Of a DNA stretch of 64,000 nucleotides, positions 8,029 through 17,099 are shown piece by piece. This stretch comes from Actinomadura macrotermitis (lineage in GTDB: Bacteria; Actinomycetota; Actinomycetes; Streptosporangiales; Streptosporangiaceae). The stretch is from positions 1,264,073 to 1,328,072 of the forward strand of contig NZ_WEGH01000002.1 in the NCBI RefSeq assembly GCF_009604375.1, read 5' to 3'. Numbering within the stretch: the first letter of the stretch is position 1; the number at the start of each line of letters is the position of its first letter. The notes beneath the pieces are model-generated. The model did no database searches. It was not told the DNA's origin and saw only the letters and a list, made by a program, of their open reading frames with translations. The position numbers and the translations under genes were made by a program.

Positions 8029-8949
8029 TCAGGTGATCGGCCGGACCTGCAGCATGCCGTTGTCCAGCACGCGGCTCTCGAACGCGGGCTGGCGGGCGGT
8101 CGCGGGCCCGTGCACCACCGAGCCGTCGTCGACGCGGAACGTGCTGCCGTGCCACGGGCACACCACGCACGGGTCGCCCTCGTCGTCGGTGACGATGCGG
8201 CCCTGGTGCAGCGGCCCGGCGAGGTGGCTGCACCGGTCGGCCAGCACGTGCACCTCGTCGCCGACGCGCAGCACGAACAGGGTGATGTAGCCGAGCCGGC
8301 GCTGCACCGGCCAGCCGTCGGGCAGCTCGGCGGCCTCGCACAGGTCGTGCCAGCCGAGCGGGACCAGGTGCGAGACCTGGTCGGCGTGGCTGGCGCCGGC
8401 GGCCTGCCGGAAGGCCAGGTGCCCGCCGAGGAAGCCGCCCGCCATCAGCGCGGTGAGGCCGGTCAGGCCGAGGGCCCGGCCGGCCCGGTCGCGGCCCTGG
8501 AGGCGGGCGACCAGCGAGGCGGCGTAGAGCAGGGTCGCGGTGGCGGTGCCCGCCGCGTGCACCAGGCCGACGCGCTGCTGCTCGCGGTGCAGCTCGGACC
8601 AGTCGGCCAGGCCGGTGAGCGCGGTCGGCACCGCGCCCGCCAGGCCCGCCGCGATCAGCGCCTGGGACGCGCGGGCGGTCCCGGGCAGCAGGTCCAGCGC
8701 GGTGGCCGAGATCCAGCAGCCCATCGGCAGGTCGGTGAGCGGCGGGTGCGCGGGATGCCCGAACGGCACCCCGTGCAGCGCGTCCTTGACGGGTCCCTTC
8801 GGCAGGGCCCGCCGCACCGCGCCCTGGAGCGCGCCGATCACGCGGTCCAGGTTGCCGGTGTGCTCCAGGCCCTCGGCCATGTCGACCAGCCGGGTCGGGC
8901 CCGGTGGTGCGGGGACGCGCCGGAAGATCTTGCTCGCCCGTCGGTTCAT
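8029..8949 (-). CDS. Rieske [2Fe-2S] protein fused to a DUF2231 membrane domain
   Basis: 306 residues from ATG 8949, which has GGAGGG a few bases upstream on the minus strand. The N-terminal two thirds resemble DUF2231, with four hydrophobic helices and the GVPFGHPAHPPLTDLPMG signature near residue 60. The C-terminal ~100 residues are a Rieske domain with both cluster motifs, CSHLAGPLHQG and CPWHGSTF, so all four Cys/His ligands are present. The protein is probably a membrane-anchored electron carrier; its partner is unknown. The molybdopterin oxidoreductase lies upstream on the same strand, 202 bp away, and could be that partner (inference). Confidence 0.9.
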   Translation of the reverse strand: MNRRASKIFRRVPAPPGPTRLVDMAEGLEHTGNLDRVIGALQGAVRRALPKGPVKDALHGVPFGHPAHPPLTDLPMGCWISATALDLLPGTARASQALIAAGLAGAVPTALTGLADWSELHREQQRVGLVHAAGTATATLLYAASLVARLQGRDRAGRALGLTGLTALMAGGFLGGHLAFRQAAGASHADQVSHLVPLGWHDLCEAAELPDGWPVQRRLGYITLFVLRVGDEVHVLADRCSHLAGPLHQGRIVTDDEGDPCVVCPWHGSTFRVDDGSVVHGPATARQPAFESRVLDNGMLQVRPIT

Positions 8950-9151
8950 GTCCCTCCTCGGGTGCGTGCGTCCGGTCGTGCTGCACATCTGCGCATCGGG
9001 ACGCCCGGCGGGCCCCCGATGCGACCCTAGTCTTTCGCGATCACCGGCGGCCACCCTTGCGGGGGAGGGCATTGCGGGCGGCCGGGAACCTCCGGCCGCG
9101 GTGACCGGCGTGCCCCCACGGTGCTGCATTACTACCTGCGCGTAGGGGGGC

Positions 9152-11386
9152 CTAAACCCGCGCGGGCCCGGCCGCCTCCAGGGTGACCGGGACGCCGTTG
9201 AAGACCGCGTTGCCCGACAAGGGGTCGATCTCCCGCTCGTCGGTGACCGCGTTGACGTTCACGCCCGCGTTCCGGCGGGCGACGCCGGCGCGGGTGCCGG
9301 GCCGGTCGTGGCCCCAGCCGTGCGGCAGGCTGACCACCCCCGGCATGATCGCGTCGGTGGGCTCGGCGACGGCCTCCAGCGCGCCGGCCCGCGAGGTGAC
9401 CCGGACCAGGTCGCCGGCGGCGACGCCGAGCGCCGCGGCGTCGGCGGGGTTCAGCTGGAGCGTGCAGGTGTTGGAGCCGCGCACCAGCTCGGGGACGTTG
9501 TGCAGCCAGCTGTTGTTGGACCGCAGATGGCGGCGGCCGATCAGCACCGTGCCCGGGGCGGCGGGCCCGGCGAGGCCGGCGCGCAGCCGGTCGGCGTCGG
9601 CGGCGAACGCCGGCGGGCAGAGCTCGATCCGGCCCGAGGCGGTGCACAGCACCTCGGCCAGGCGCGGCTTGAGGGCGCCGAGGTCGACGCCGTGCGGGTG
9701 CTCGTCGCGCAGCCGGGCGAGGGTGAGGCCGGCCGGGTCGGCGCCGAAGCCCTCGCCGTAGGGGCCGAGCCGCAGCATCATGTCCAGCCGCTGCTCGGTG
9801 AGCGTGGCGGCGCCGCCCTCGGCGAGCAGCTTGCGCAGGTCGGCGGGCTCGCGGCCGTGCACCGGGGAGCCGGGCGCCGCGGCGGCCTTCGCCAGCGTGC
9901 TCGCGATGATCATCTCGTCCAGCGCCTCGGGGCCGGCGTCCAGGCCGGAGGCCGCCACGGCGAGCCGGGCGAGGATGGCGGCCTCGCTCGGCCGTCCCTC
10001 CGGCAGCGGCACCGCGGGCGGCGAGTAGCGGGCGTAGTCGCGCACCGCGAAGCCGAGCAGCGCCAGGTCGTAGTGCGGCGTCTGCGCGGGCCGGGGCGGC
10101 GGCAGGACCACGGTGGCGTGCCGGGTGGTCTCGTTCAGGTACGGGTCGACGCTCACCATGAAGTCCAGGCCGGCGAGCGCGGCGTCGAGGCGGGCCGCGT
10201 TCGGCGCCGACAGCGCCGGGTTGCCGCCGATGGTGATCAGCGCCCGGATCTGCCCCTCGCCGGGCGTCTCGATCTCGTCGGCGAGGGTGGCGACCGGCAG
10301 CTCGCCGTTCACCTCGGGCAGGCCGCGCACCCGGCTGTGCCAGCGGCCGGTCTGGTACGGGCGCTTGGTCCGGTAGACGGGCATATGGGCGGGGCGCGGG
10401 AACATCGCGCCGCCGGGCCGGTCCAGGTTGCCGGTGAGCACGTTGAGGACGTCCACCAGCCAGCTGTTCAGCGTCCCGAACGCCTGCGTGCAGGTGCCGA
10501 TGCGGCCGTAGACGGCGGCGGTGGGCGCGGCGGCGAGCTCGCGGGCGAGGCGGCGGATGTCGGCGGCCTCGATGCCGGTGACGGCGGCGACCCGCTCGGG
10601 CGCGAGGTCGCGGACGAGGGCGCGCAGGTCGTCCAGCCCGTTGACGTTCCCGGGCGAGCCGGCCAGCTCCTCGGCGAACAGCGTGTGGACGAGCGCGGCC
10701 AGCAGGTAGGCGTCGGTGCCGGGCCGGATGAACAGGTGCTCGTCGGCCAGCGCGGCGGTGCGGGTGCGGCGCGGGTCGATCACGGTGACCTTGCCGCCGC
10801 GCGCCCGGATCGCCTTCAGCCGGCCGGGGAAGTCGGGTGCCGAGCAGAGGCTGCCGTTGGACTCCAGCGGGTTGGCGCCGAGCATCAGCAGGTGGTCGGT
10901 GCGGTCCAGGTCGGGCACCGGGATCGCGAACGGGTCGCCGAACAGGAACCCGCTGCTGACGTGCTTGGGCATCTGGTCGGCGGTGCTGGCGGTGTAGACG
11001 TTGCGGGTGCCGAGCGCCTTGATGATCGCGGCGCCGTAGAGCGGGCCGGCGATCGAGTGCGCGGTCGGGTTGCCGATGTAGACCGCGACGGCGTCCTTGC
11101 CGTACCGCGCCACGACCTTGCCGATCTCGGCCTTGACCAGGTCGAACGCCTCGTCCCAGCCGGCCGGCACATGGGCGTCCGGGGTGCGCCGCAGCGGCTC
11201 GGCGAGCCGGTCGGGGTCGCCGTCCAGGCGGCCGAGCGTGGCGCCCTTCGGGCAGATGAACCCCTTGCTGAGCGGGTCGCTGCGATCGCCGCGCACGCCG
11301 GTGACGGCGCCGCCGTCGTCGAGCGTGAGCTCCAGGCCGCACAGGGCCTCGCAGAGCGGACAGGTGCGGTAGGCCGTGCGGCTCAT
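9152..11386 (-). CDS. molybdopterin-dependent oxidoreductase with N-terminal 4Fe-4S site
   Basis: 744 residues; ATG 11386 was chosen because a GAGGAG lies 8 nt upstream and the Fe-S motif begins at once (open frame continues far upstream without meaning). The Mo/W-bis-MGD fold starts with CPLCEALCGLEL and a fourth Cys in FICPKG, binding one 4Fe-4S cluster. The central part includes LMLGANPLESNGS and VTVIDPRRTRTA, and the C-terminal dinucleotide-binding domain contains RSNNSWLHN and CTLQLNP. Formate dehydrogenases, assimilatory nitrate reductases and related enzymes share this fold. No Sec or Cys is obvious at the usual metal-ligand position (the stretch reads KHVSSGFLFG), so the substrate is left open. 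There is no twin-arginine signal, so it is cytoplasmic. Confidence 0.88.
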   Translation of the reverse strand: MSRTAYRTCPLCEALCGLELTLDDGGAVTGVRGDRSDPLSKGFICPKGATLGRLDGDPDRLAEPLRRTPDAHVPAGWDEAFDLVKAEIGKVVARYGKDAVAVYIGNPTAHSIAGPLYGAAIIKALGTRNVYTASTADQMPKHVSSGFLFGDPFAIPVPDLDRTDHLLMLGANPLESNGSLCSAPDFPGRLKAIRARGGKVTVIDPRRTRTAALADEHLFIRPGTDAYLLAALVHTLFAEELAGSPGNVNGLDDLRALVRDLAPERVAAVTGIEAADIRRLARELAAAPTAAVYGRIGTCTQAFGTLNSWLVDVLNVLTGNLDRPGGAMFPRPAHMPVYRTKRPYQTGRWHSRVRGLPEVNGELPVATLADEIETPGEGQIRALITIGGNPALSAPNAARLDAALAGLDFMVSVDPYLNETTRHATVVLPPPRPAQTPHYDLALLGFAVRDYARYSPPAVPLPEGRPSEAAILARLAVAASGLDAGPEALDEMIIASTLAKAAAAPGSPVHGREPADLRKLLAEGGAATLTEQRLDMMLRLGPYGEGFGADPAGLTLARLRDEHPHGVDLGALKPRLAEVLCTASGRIELCPPAFAADADRLRAGLAGPAAPGTVLIGRRHLRSNNSWLHNVPELVRGSNTCTLQLNPADAAALGVAAGDLVRVTSRAGALEAVAEPTDAIMPGVVSLPHGWGHDRPGTRAGVARRNAGVNVNAVTDEREIDPLSGNAVFNGVPVTLEAAGPARV

Positions 11387-11557
11387 CGACGGGCTCCTCG
11401 TGCCGGGACCGTACCAATAATGGCCCGCCGGCCGGGGCGGCGCCATGATGGAACGATCCAGGCCGCGCAACTTCTGCCGAAATGTGACAAGCGCCCCGGC
11501 CGGGGACGCCGAACCGCCGGAACGCGCGGCGGGGCGGTGCGGCCGGCCGGCGGAACG

Positions 11558-11575
11558 GTGTGACGGCCGTGTGAC
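11558..11575. promoter_or_regulatory. two GTGTGAC direct repeats, 11-bp period
   Basis: GTGTGAC occurs at 11558-11564 and 11569-11575, exactly 11 bp apart, 61 bp before the OmpR-type regulator gene. Head-to-tail half-sites with an 11-bp period are the usual binding arrangement for OmpR/PhoB-family regulators, so autoregulation is plausible. A single GTGACAA at 11484 is unrelated to the dyads of the lipid locus. Confidence 0.5.
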
Positions 11576-11635
11576 CGCCCCGCCGTACGCTGGCGTTCCG
11601 GATCGGTGGCGGACTCGGGCGGTCGGGGGAGACGG

Positions 11636-12289
11636 ATGAGGGTCCTGGTGGTCGAGGATCACGTGTGGCTCGCCGACTCGGTGGCGCGGGTCCTGCGGCG
11701 CGAGGGCATGGCGGTCGACGTGGCCTACGACGGGACGGAGGCGCTCGACCGCACCGTCGAGGTCGACTACGACGTGGTGGTCCTCGACCGGGACCTGCCC
11801 GGGGTGCCCGGCGACGAGGTGTGCCGCCGGCTGACGCGGGAGCCGCTGCGCACCCGGGTGCTCATGCTGACCGCGGCCGGCGCCGTCGCCGACCGGGTGC
11901 GGGGCCTCACCCTCGGCGCCGACGACTACCTGCCGAAGCCGTTCGCCTATCCCGAGCTGGTGGCGCGCGTCCGGGCGCTCGGCCGGCGCTCCCAGCCCGC
12001 CGTGCCGCCCGTCCTGGTGCGCGGCGACCTGGCACTGGACCCGGCCCACCGGATCGCCACCCGGGCCGGGGTGCGGCTGGCGCTGAACCCCAAGGAGCTG
12101 GCCGTCCTGGAGCACCTGCTCGCCGCGCAGGGCCGGGTGGTCTCGGCCGAGGAGCTGCTGGACCGGGTGTGGGACCGGGCCGCCGACCCCTTCACCACGA
12201 CGGTGAAGGCCACCATGAACCGGCTCCGGGCCAAGCTCGGCGAGCCGCCCGTCATCGAGACCGTCCCCCGGGCCGGCTACCGGATCTGA
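11636..12289 (+). CDS. OmpR/PhoB-family response regulator
   Basis: 217 residues from ATG 11636 with GGGGGAGA upstream. The receiver domain has the acidic pocket VVEDHVW, the phosphoacceptor Asp in VVVLDRDLPG and the Lys in YLPKPF. The C-terminal winged helix (about 125-215) includes LNPKELAVLEHLL, TTTVKATMNRLRAKLG and a PRAGYRI ending. It is the first gene of a six-gene unit with its kinase, a lipoprotein and an efflux system, which it probably controls, in the manner of other regulator/kinase pairs next to MacAB-like pumps. Confidence 0.93.
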   Translation: MRVLVVEDHVWLADSVARVLRREGMAVDVAYDGTEALDRTVEVDYDVVVLDRDLPGVPGDEVCRRLTREPLRTRVLMLTAAGAVADRVRGLTLGADDYLPKPFAYPELVARVRALGRRSQPAVPPVLVRGDLALDPAHRIATRAGVRLALNPKELAVLEHLLAAQGRVVSAEELLDRVWDRAADPFTTTVKATMNRLRAKLGEPPVIETVPRAGYRI

Positions 12290-12307
12290 ACCGGGAAGGG
12301 AGTCCTC

Positions 12308-13546
12308 GTGGGCCTGAAGTCCCAGATCTCCGGCATGCGGGTCAGGCTGCGGCTCACCCTCCTGTACGGCGCCCTCTTCCTGCTCTCCGGCGCCGTGCTG
12401 CTGGCCGTCACCTATCTGCTGGTCGCGCACGGCAGGACGAACGTCGAGGTGTCCGCGCTCAGCAGGTCCCCGTCCGGGGAGCGGAGCCTCAGCGTCTACC
12501 AGGGGGACGGCGCGCCGGCCGATCCCCGGCTGCCCGCCGCGGACCGGCGGATCGTCCAGGCGGTCCGGGACCAGGCCGTCCGGCAGCAGGCCGAGACGAT
12601 GCACCGGCTGCTCGTGCAGTCGGGTGTGGCGCTCGCCGTCATGTCGGTCATCGCGACCGCGCTCGGCTGGCTGGTGGCCGGGCGGGTGCTGCGGCCGCTG
12701 CAGACCATGACCGCCGGCATCCGGCGCATCTCGGCGCGGAACGTGCATGAGCGGCTGGCCCTCACCGGGCCCCGTGACGAGCTGAGGGACCTGGCCGACA
12801 CCGTCGACGGGCTGCTCGGCCGGCTGGACGCCGCGCTCGACTCGCACCGGCGGTTCGTCGCCAACGCCGCGCACGAGCTGCGCACGCCGCTGACGGTGGA
12901 GCACGCCCTGCTGGAGGAGGCCCTCATCGATCCGGACGCGACGGCGGAGTCGTTCCGGGCGCGGTTCCGGCAGCTGATGGTCGTCAGCGAGCAGCAGGCC
13001 CGGCTCCTGGAGTCGCTGCTGGTCCTGGCGACCAGCGAGCGCGGCCTGGACCGCCTGGAGGACGTCGACCTGGCCGGGCTGACCGGGGAGGTGCTGCGGG
13101 GCGCCGAGCCGGAGGCGCGGCGGCGGGGCGTGGCCGTCGCGGCGCGGAACCGGCCGGCGCGGATCGCCGGCGATCCCGCCCTCGTCGAGCGCCTGGTGGC
13201 CAACCTGGTCGACAACGCGCTGAGCTACAACGTCGCGGACGGGCAGGTGGACGTGGCGACGGGCATGGAGGGCGCGCGCCCCTTCCTGTCGGTGGCCAAC
13301 ACCGGGCCGCCCGTCCCGCCGGAGATGACGGACCGGCTGCTCAGCCCGTTCCAGCGGCTCGGCCGGACGGCCGACGGAGGTCACCACGGCCTCGGGCTGT
13401 CCATCGTCCAGGCGATCGCCGCGGCCCATTCGGCGGACCTGGCCGTGGTCGCCCGGCCGGACGGCGGCCTCGACGTCAAAGTGCTCTTTCCGGAAGAGGA
13501 AAAGCCGGGCAAGAACGGTCAGGTGTTTTCTGTGCCCGTCGTGTGA
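12308..13546 (+). CDS. membrane sensor histidine kinase
   Basis: 412 residues from a GTG with GGGAAGGGAG upstream. Transmembrane segments lie near residues 15-40 and 100-120, flanking an extracellular sensor loop of about 60 residues. A HAMP linker follows, then HisKA with the phosphoacceptor His in AAHELRTPL near 196, and HATPase_c with NLVDNALSYN and GGHHGLGLSIV. It starts 18 nt after its regulator. The short external loop suggests sensing of an envelope stress or a compound at the membrane. Confidence 0.92.
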   Translation: MGLKSQISGMRVRLRLTLLYGALFLLSGAVLLAVTYLLVAHGRTNVEVSALSRSPSGERSLSVYQGDGAPADPRLPAADRRIVQAVRDQAVRQQAETMHRLLVQSGVALAVMSVIATALGWLVAGRVLRPLQTMTAGIRRISARNVHERLALTGPRDELRDLADTVDGLLGRLDAALDSHRRFVANAAHELRTPLTVEHALLEEALIDPDATAESFRARFRQLMVVSEQQARLLESLLVLATSERGLDRLEDVDLAGLTGEVLRGAEPEARRRGVAVAARNRPARIAGDPALVERLVANLVDNALSYNVADGQVDVATGMEGARPFLSVANTGPPVPPEMTDRLLSPFQRLGRTADGGHHGLGLSIVQAIAAAHSADLAVVARPDGGLDVKVLFPEEEKPGKNGQVFSVPVV

Positions 13547-13570
13547 CCGGCCGGGGCGTAGAACATACGC

Positions 13571-14104
13571 ATGTCGAAGAAAACGCTGCGGCGGGCCATT
13601 GCCGCGATCGCCGTGATGCTTTCCACGGGAACGGCGGGTTGTGCCGGGCACGAGGATCCGAATGTGGCGACCGCCGCCTCCGGCGCGCCCAGGGCCGGCG
13701 CGACGACCGGCGGTCCGAGCTCCGAGCTGAAGTACTCGCGGTGCATGCGCGACCAGGGGCTGTCGTGGTTCCCCGACCCGGCGCCCGACGGAAGCCTGGG
13801 GGTGCGCGTTCCCGAGGGGACCGACGAGAACACGTACAAGAAGGCGCAGGAGGCGTGCAAGAAATACGCGCCCGGCGCGAACCAGGGCGGCAGGATCAGC
13901 GCGGACGACCTCAATAAGATCCGGAAGGTGTCGCAGTGCATCCGGGAGCACGGATTCTCCAAGTACCCCGACCCGGATTCGAACGGCGCCATACAGGGCG
14001 ATTCCAAGGACCTTGGATTCGAGCCCGACGACCCGGCATTCCGGAAGGCGATGCGGGAATGCCAGAAGTACCTGCCGCCCCGGAAGGGCGGAGGCGGCTC
14101 CTGA
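13571..14104 (+). CDS. predicted lipoprotein with two Cys-containing repeats
   Basis: 177 residues. A signal peptide ends in a lipobox STGTAGC (Cys near residue 24), so the mature protein is lipid-anchored outside the membrane. The mature part has two similar units, each with a Cys-Met/Ile-Arg-x2-Gly core and a PDP element (CMRDQGLSWFPDP and CIREHGFSKYPDP), each followed by a second Cys (EACKKY and ECQKYL). This suggests two disulfide-linked modules. Such lipoproteins are commonly found beside MacA-like adaptors in actinomycetes. Its stop overlaps the next start (TGATG). Confidence 0.85.
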   Translation: MSKKTLRRAIAAIAVMLSTGTAGCAGHEDPNVATAASGAPRAGATTGGPSSELKYSRCMRDQGLSWFPDPAPDGSLGVRVPEGTDENTYKKAQEACKKYAPGANQGGRISADDLNKIRKVSQCIREHGFSKYPDPDSNGAIQGDSKDLGFEPDDPAFRKAMRECQKYLPPRKGGGGS

Positions 14105-15156
14105 TGGGCGCGCGACGCAGGGCGGCCACGGTCGCCGGCGTGCTCGCGGCCGGCGCCGCGGTCGCCGCGGTCACGGTCTTCGGCATGCCGGGGGCGCGGA
14201 GCGGCCACCGGCCCGCCGGCCGGGCGCCGGTGCCCACCGCCGGCATCACCCGGCAGACGCTGGTCGACCGGGAGGACCACGACGGCACGCTCGGCCACGG
14301 CGACGCCACGACGATCTCCTCGCGCGGCGCCGGCACCGTGACCTGGCTGCCCCCGGAGGGCGCGACGATCACCCGCGGCAAGGCGGTCTTCCGCCTCGAC
14401 GACAGGCCGGTCGTCCTGCTCTACGGCCCGATCCCGGCGTACCGCAGGCTCGCGCCGGGCGCCAGGGGCGCCGACGTCGAGCAGTTCGAGCGGAACCTCT
14501 GGGCGCTCGGCCGCCGGGGGTTCACCGTCGACAGGGCCTACAGCGCCGCGACCGCCGCCGCGGTCCGGGACTGGCAGGACGATCTCGGTCTCACCAAGAC
14601 GGGCTCGGTCGATCCCGGGCAGGTCGTGTACGCCGCCGGCGCGGTGCGGGTGGACTCGCTGAGCACGCAGGCGGGGACGGTGGCCGGGCCCGGCGCGGCG
14701 GTGGAGAAGGTCACCGGCACCGCGCCGCTGGCCCTGGTCGGGCTGGACCAGAGCGCGGGGCGGCTCGCCCGGCGGGGCGCCGCGGTGCGGGTCACGCTGC
14801 CCGGCGGGAAGGTCGTCCCGGGAAGGATCACCAAGGTCGCCACGGTGGCGGTCCGGGGCGAGAACGGCGAGTCGGCCACCACCAGGATCAAGGTGGTCGT
14901 CGGTTTCGACGCCGCGGTCACGAGCGAGGGCACGGCCGCCGTCACCGTCGCCTTCACCGCGGGCGAGCGGCCGGACGTGCTGGCCGTCCCGGTGGCCGCG
15001 CTGCTCGCGCTCGCCGAGGGCGGGCACGGGGTGCAGGTCGTCGACGGCGCCGCGACGCGGACCGTGGCGGTGCGGACCGGGCTCTTCGCCGACGGCAGGG
15101 TCGAGATCAGCGGGGCCGGGCTGCAGGCCGGCATGAAGGTGGCGATGCCGTCGTGA
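14104..15156 (+). CDS. MacA-like adaptor with peptidoglycan-binding domain
   Basis: 350 residues. An N-terminal membrane anchor (about 5-30) is followed by a split lipoyl/barrel-sandwich region, a PG_binding_1 domain near residues 115-165 (GARGADVEQFERNLWALG) and a C-terminal beta-barrel. Adaptors of this type link an ABC exporter to the cell wall or to an outer partner. It is coupled on both sides: TGATG with the lipoprotein, GTGA with the ATPase. Confidence 0.87.
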   Translation: MGARRRAATVAGVLAAGAAVAAVTVFGMPGARSGHRPAGRAPVPTAGITRQTLVDREDHDGTLGHGDATTISSRGAGTVTWLPPEGATITRGKAVFRLDDRPVVLLYGPIPAYRRLAPGARGADVEQFERNLWALGRRGFTVDRAYSAATAAAVRDWQDDLGLTKTGSVDPGQVVYAAGAVRVDSLSTQAGTVAGPGAAVEKVTGTAPLALVGLDQSAGRLARRGAAVRVTLPGGKVVPGRITKVATVAVRGENGESATTRIKVVVGFDAAVTSEGTAAVTVAFTAGERPDVLAVPVAALLALAEGGHGVQVVDGAATRTVAVRTGLFADGRVEISGAGLQAGMKVAMPS

Positions 15157-15836
15157 GCCCCGCCGGAACCGAGGGCAGCCCGGTGGTCGAGCTCGCCGGC
15201 GTCACCAAGACCTATCCCGGCGGCGTCACCGCGCTGCGCTCGGCCGACCTGGTCGTCGGCCGCGGCGAGCTGCTGGCGATCGTCGGGCCGTCGGGCTCGG
15301 GCAAGTCCACGCTGCTGAACCTGATCGGCACGCTGGACCGGCCGACGCGGGGGAGCGTGCGGATCGACGGGCACGACGTCGCGTCGCTGTCGGACCGGGG
15401 GCTCTCCGCGCTGCGCGCCGCCGGCATCGGCTTCGTCTTCCAGCAGTTCCACCTCGCGCCGGGACGGGACGCGCTCGGCAACGTCGCCGACGGCCTGCTC
15501 TACACCGGCGCCGGCAAGCGGGAACGCGAGCGGCGCGCCGAGGCCGCGCTGGTGCGGGTCGGCCTCGGCGAACGGCTCGCCCACCGGCCGCACCGGCTCT
15601 CCGGCGGCGAGCGCCAGCGGGTGGCCATCGCCCGCGCGGTCGCGGGCGACCCGCCGCTGCTGCTCGCCGACGAGCCGACCGGGAACCTGGACTCGGCCTC
15701 CGGCGCCGGGGTGATGGACCTGCTGCGCGAGCTGAACGGGGCGGGCACGACGGTCCTGGTCATCACGCACGACCGCGAGATCGCCGCCGGCCTGCCCCGG
15801 CGGGTGCGCATGCTCGACGGGCGGGTGGTCCTGTGA
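15153..15836 (+). CDS. MacB-type ABC transporter ATPase
   Basis: 227-residue ATPase of the LolD/MacB/FtsE group. Walker A GPSGSGKST, the Q-loop FVFQQFHLAPG, signature LSGGERQRV, Walker B LLLADEPTGNLDS and switch ITHDREI are all intact. It pairs with the FtsX-like permease whose GTG overlaps its stop. MacB-type systems are mechanotransducers that export peptides, lipids or drugs rather than classic alternating-access pumps. Confidence 0.93.
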   Translation: MSPAGTEGSPVVELAGVTKTYPGGVTALRSADLVVGRGELLAIVGPSGSGKSTLLNLIGTLDRPTRGSVRIDGHDVASLSDRGLSALRAAGIGFVFQQFHLAPGRDALGNVADGLLYTGAGKRERERRAEAALVRVGLGERLAHRPHRLSGGERQRVAIARAVAGDPPLLLADEPTGNLDSASGAGVMDLLRELNGAGTTVLVITHDREIAAGLPRRVRMLDGRVVL

Positions 15837-17017
15837 CGACGCCGCGCCCCGCCCGGCTGCGCCCGTCGGACCTGGTCCGGCTCGGCGGCTCCGGCCTGCG
15901 CTCCCGCCCGCTGCGCGCCGTGCTGTCGGCGCTCGGCATCGCGATCGGCATCGCGGCGATGACCGCGGTGGTCGGCGTCTCGGCCTCCGGCCGCGCCGGC
16001 CTCGACCGGGAGCTGGCCCGGCTCGGCACCGACATGCTGACGGTGTCGCCCGGCGGCACGGCGTTCGGCGAGCGGGCCACGCTGCCCGACGCGTCGGTCG
16101 CGATGATCAAGCGGATCGGCCCGGTGCGGTCGGTCACCGCGACCGGCCTGCTCAACGGGGTGCACGCCTACCGCAACGAGCGGGTCCCGGCGGCGCAGAC
16201 CGGCGGCCTGTCCGTGCGCGCGGCCCGGCTCGACCTGATCGGGACGGTCGGCGCCGAGCTGGACCACGGCGCCTGGCTGAACGCGGCGACCGGCCGGTAT
16301 CCGGCGGTGGTGCTCGGCGCGACGGCGGCCGAACGGCTCGGCGATGTGCCCGCGGTGCGCATCGGCGGCCGGTGGTGGGTCGTGGTCGGGGTGCTGCGGA
16401 AGGCGCCGCTCGCGCCGGAGCTCGACTCGGCGGTGCTCATGGGGTGGCCGGCGGCCAGCGCGTACCTGGGCTTCGACGGGCACCCGACGACGGTCTACAC
16501 GCGGTCGGCGGAGTCGCGGGTGGAGGCGGTGCGCGGGGTGCTGGCGGCCACGGCGAACCCGCCGGCGCCGAACGAGGTGCAGGTGTCGCGGCCGTCGGAC
16601 GCCCTGGCCGTGCGCCGGGCCGCGAACGCGACGCTCACCGCGCTGCTGCTCGGGCTGGGCGGGGTCGCGCTGCTGGTGGGCGGGATCGGCGTGGCCAACA
16701 CGATGGTGATCTCGGTGCTGGAGCGGCGCGCGGAGATCGGCCTGCGCAGGTCGCTGGGCGCCACCAAGGGCCAGATCCGGGCGCAGTTCGTCGCGGAGTC
16801 GCTGCTCCTGTCGCTGCTCGGCGGCGCGGCCGGCGTGCTGCTCGGCTGCCTGGTGACCGGGACGTACGCCATGGCGCAGGCGTGGCCCGCGGTCGTGCCG
16901 CTGTGGGTCCTGGCGGGCGGTGCCGGCGCGACCGCGCTGATCGGCGCGGTCGCGGGCCTGTATCCGGCGATCCGCGCGGCCCGCCTGGCGCCCGCGGAGG
17001 CCCTGGCGGCGGCCTGA
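15833..17017 (+). CDS. MacB-type FtsX-domain permease
   Basis: 394 residues with one N-terminal transmembrane helix (near 25-45), a large extracytoplasmic MacB_PCD domain (about 50-260) and a C-terminal FtsX domain with three helices. The FtsX hallmark GGIGVANTMVISV and the cytoplasmic coupling loop ERRAEIGLRRSLGATKGQI are present. With the lipoprotein, adaptor and ATPase it completes an exporter probably induced by the upstream two-component system. Confidence 0.93.
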   Translation: MTTPRPARLRPSDLVRLGGSGLRSRPLRAVLSALGIAIGIAAMTAVVGVSASGRAGLDRELARLGTDMLTVSPGGTAFGERATLPDASVAMIKRIGPVRSVTATGLLNGVHAYRNERVPAAQTGGLSVRAARLDLIGTVGAELDHGAWLNAATGRYPAVVLGATAAERLGDVPAVRIGGRWWVVVGVLRKAPLAPELDSAVLMGWPAASAYLGFDGHPTTVYTRSAESRVEAVRGVLAATANPPAPNEVQVSRPSDALAVRRAANATLTALLLGLGGVALLVGGIGVANTMVISVLERRAEIGLRRSLGATKGQIRAQFVAESLLLSLLGGAAGVLLGCLVTGTYAMAQAWPAVVPLWVLAGGAGATALIGAVAGLYPAIRAARLAPAEALAAA

Positions 17018-17099
17018 CGCCCCGGCCCGTCCCCGCCGCGCCATGGTGCATCGGGCGGGCCGGGTCTACCGTGGAGGAAAGGGCCTCTGGGGAGGCGCG

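Noticed and set aside
7991..8030. Two tandem CCGCGCCCCGGCCCC units as a terminator or regulatory repeat
   Set aside because: A simple C-rich duplication between convergent stops, with no stable hairpin or T-run.
11473..11490. Third copy of the TTGTCAY-N4-GTGACAA dyad
   Set aside because: GTGACAA is present at 11484, but the left arm (TCTGCCG) does not match, so it is only a chance half-site. The same holds for GTGACAA at 34462.
9152..13951. A 1599-residue open frame on the minus strand
   Set aside because: Only the part from 11386 downwards encodes the molybdopterin enzyme. The rest is antisense to the OmpR regulator, kinase and lipoprotein genes and is open only because of high G+C content.
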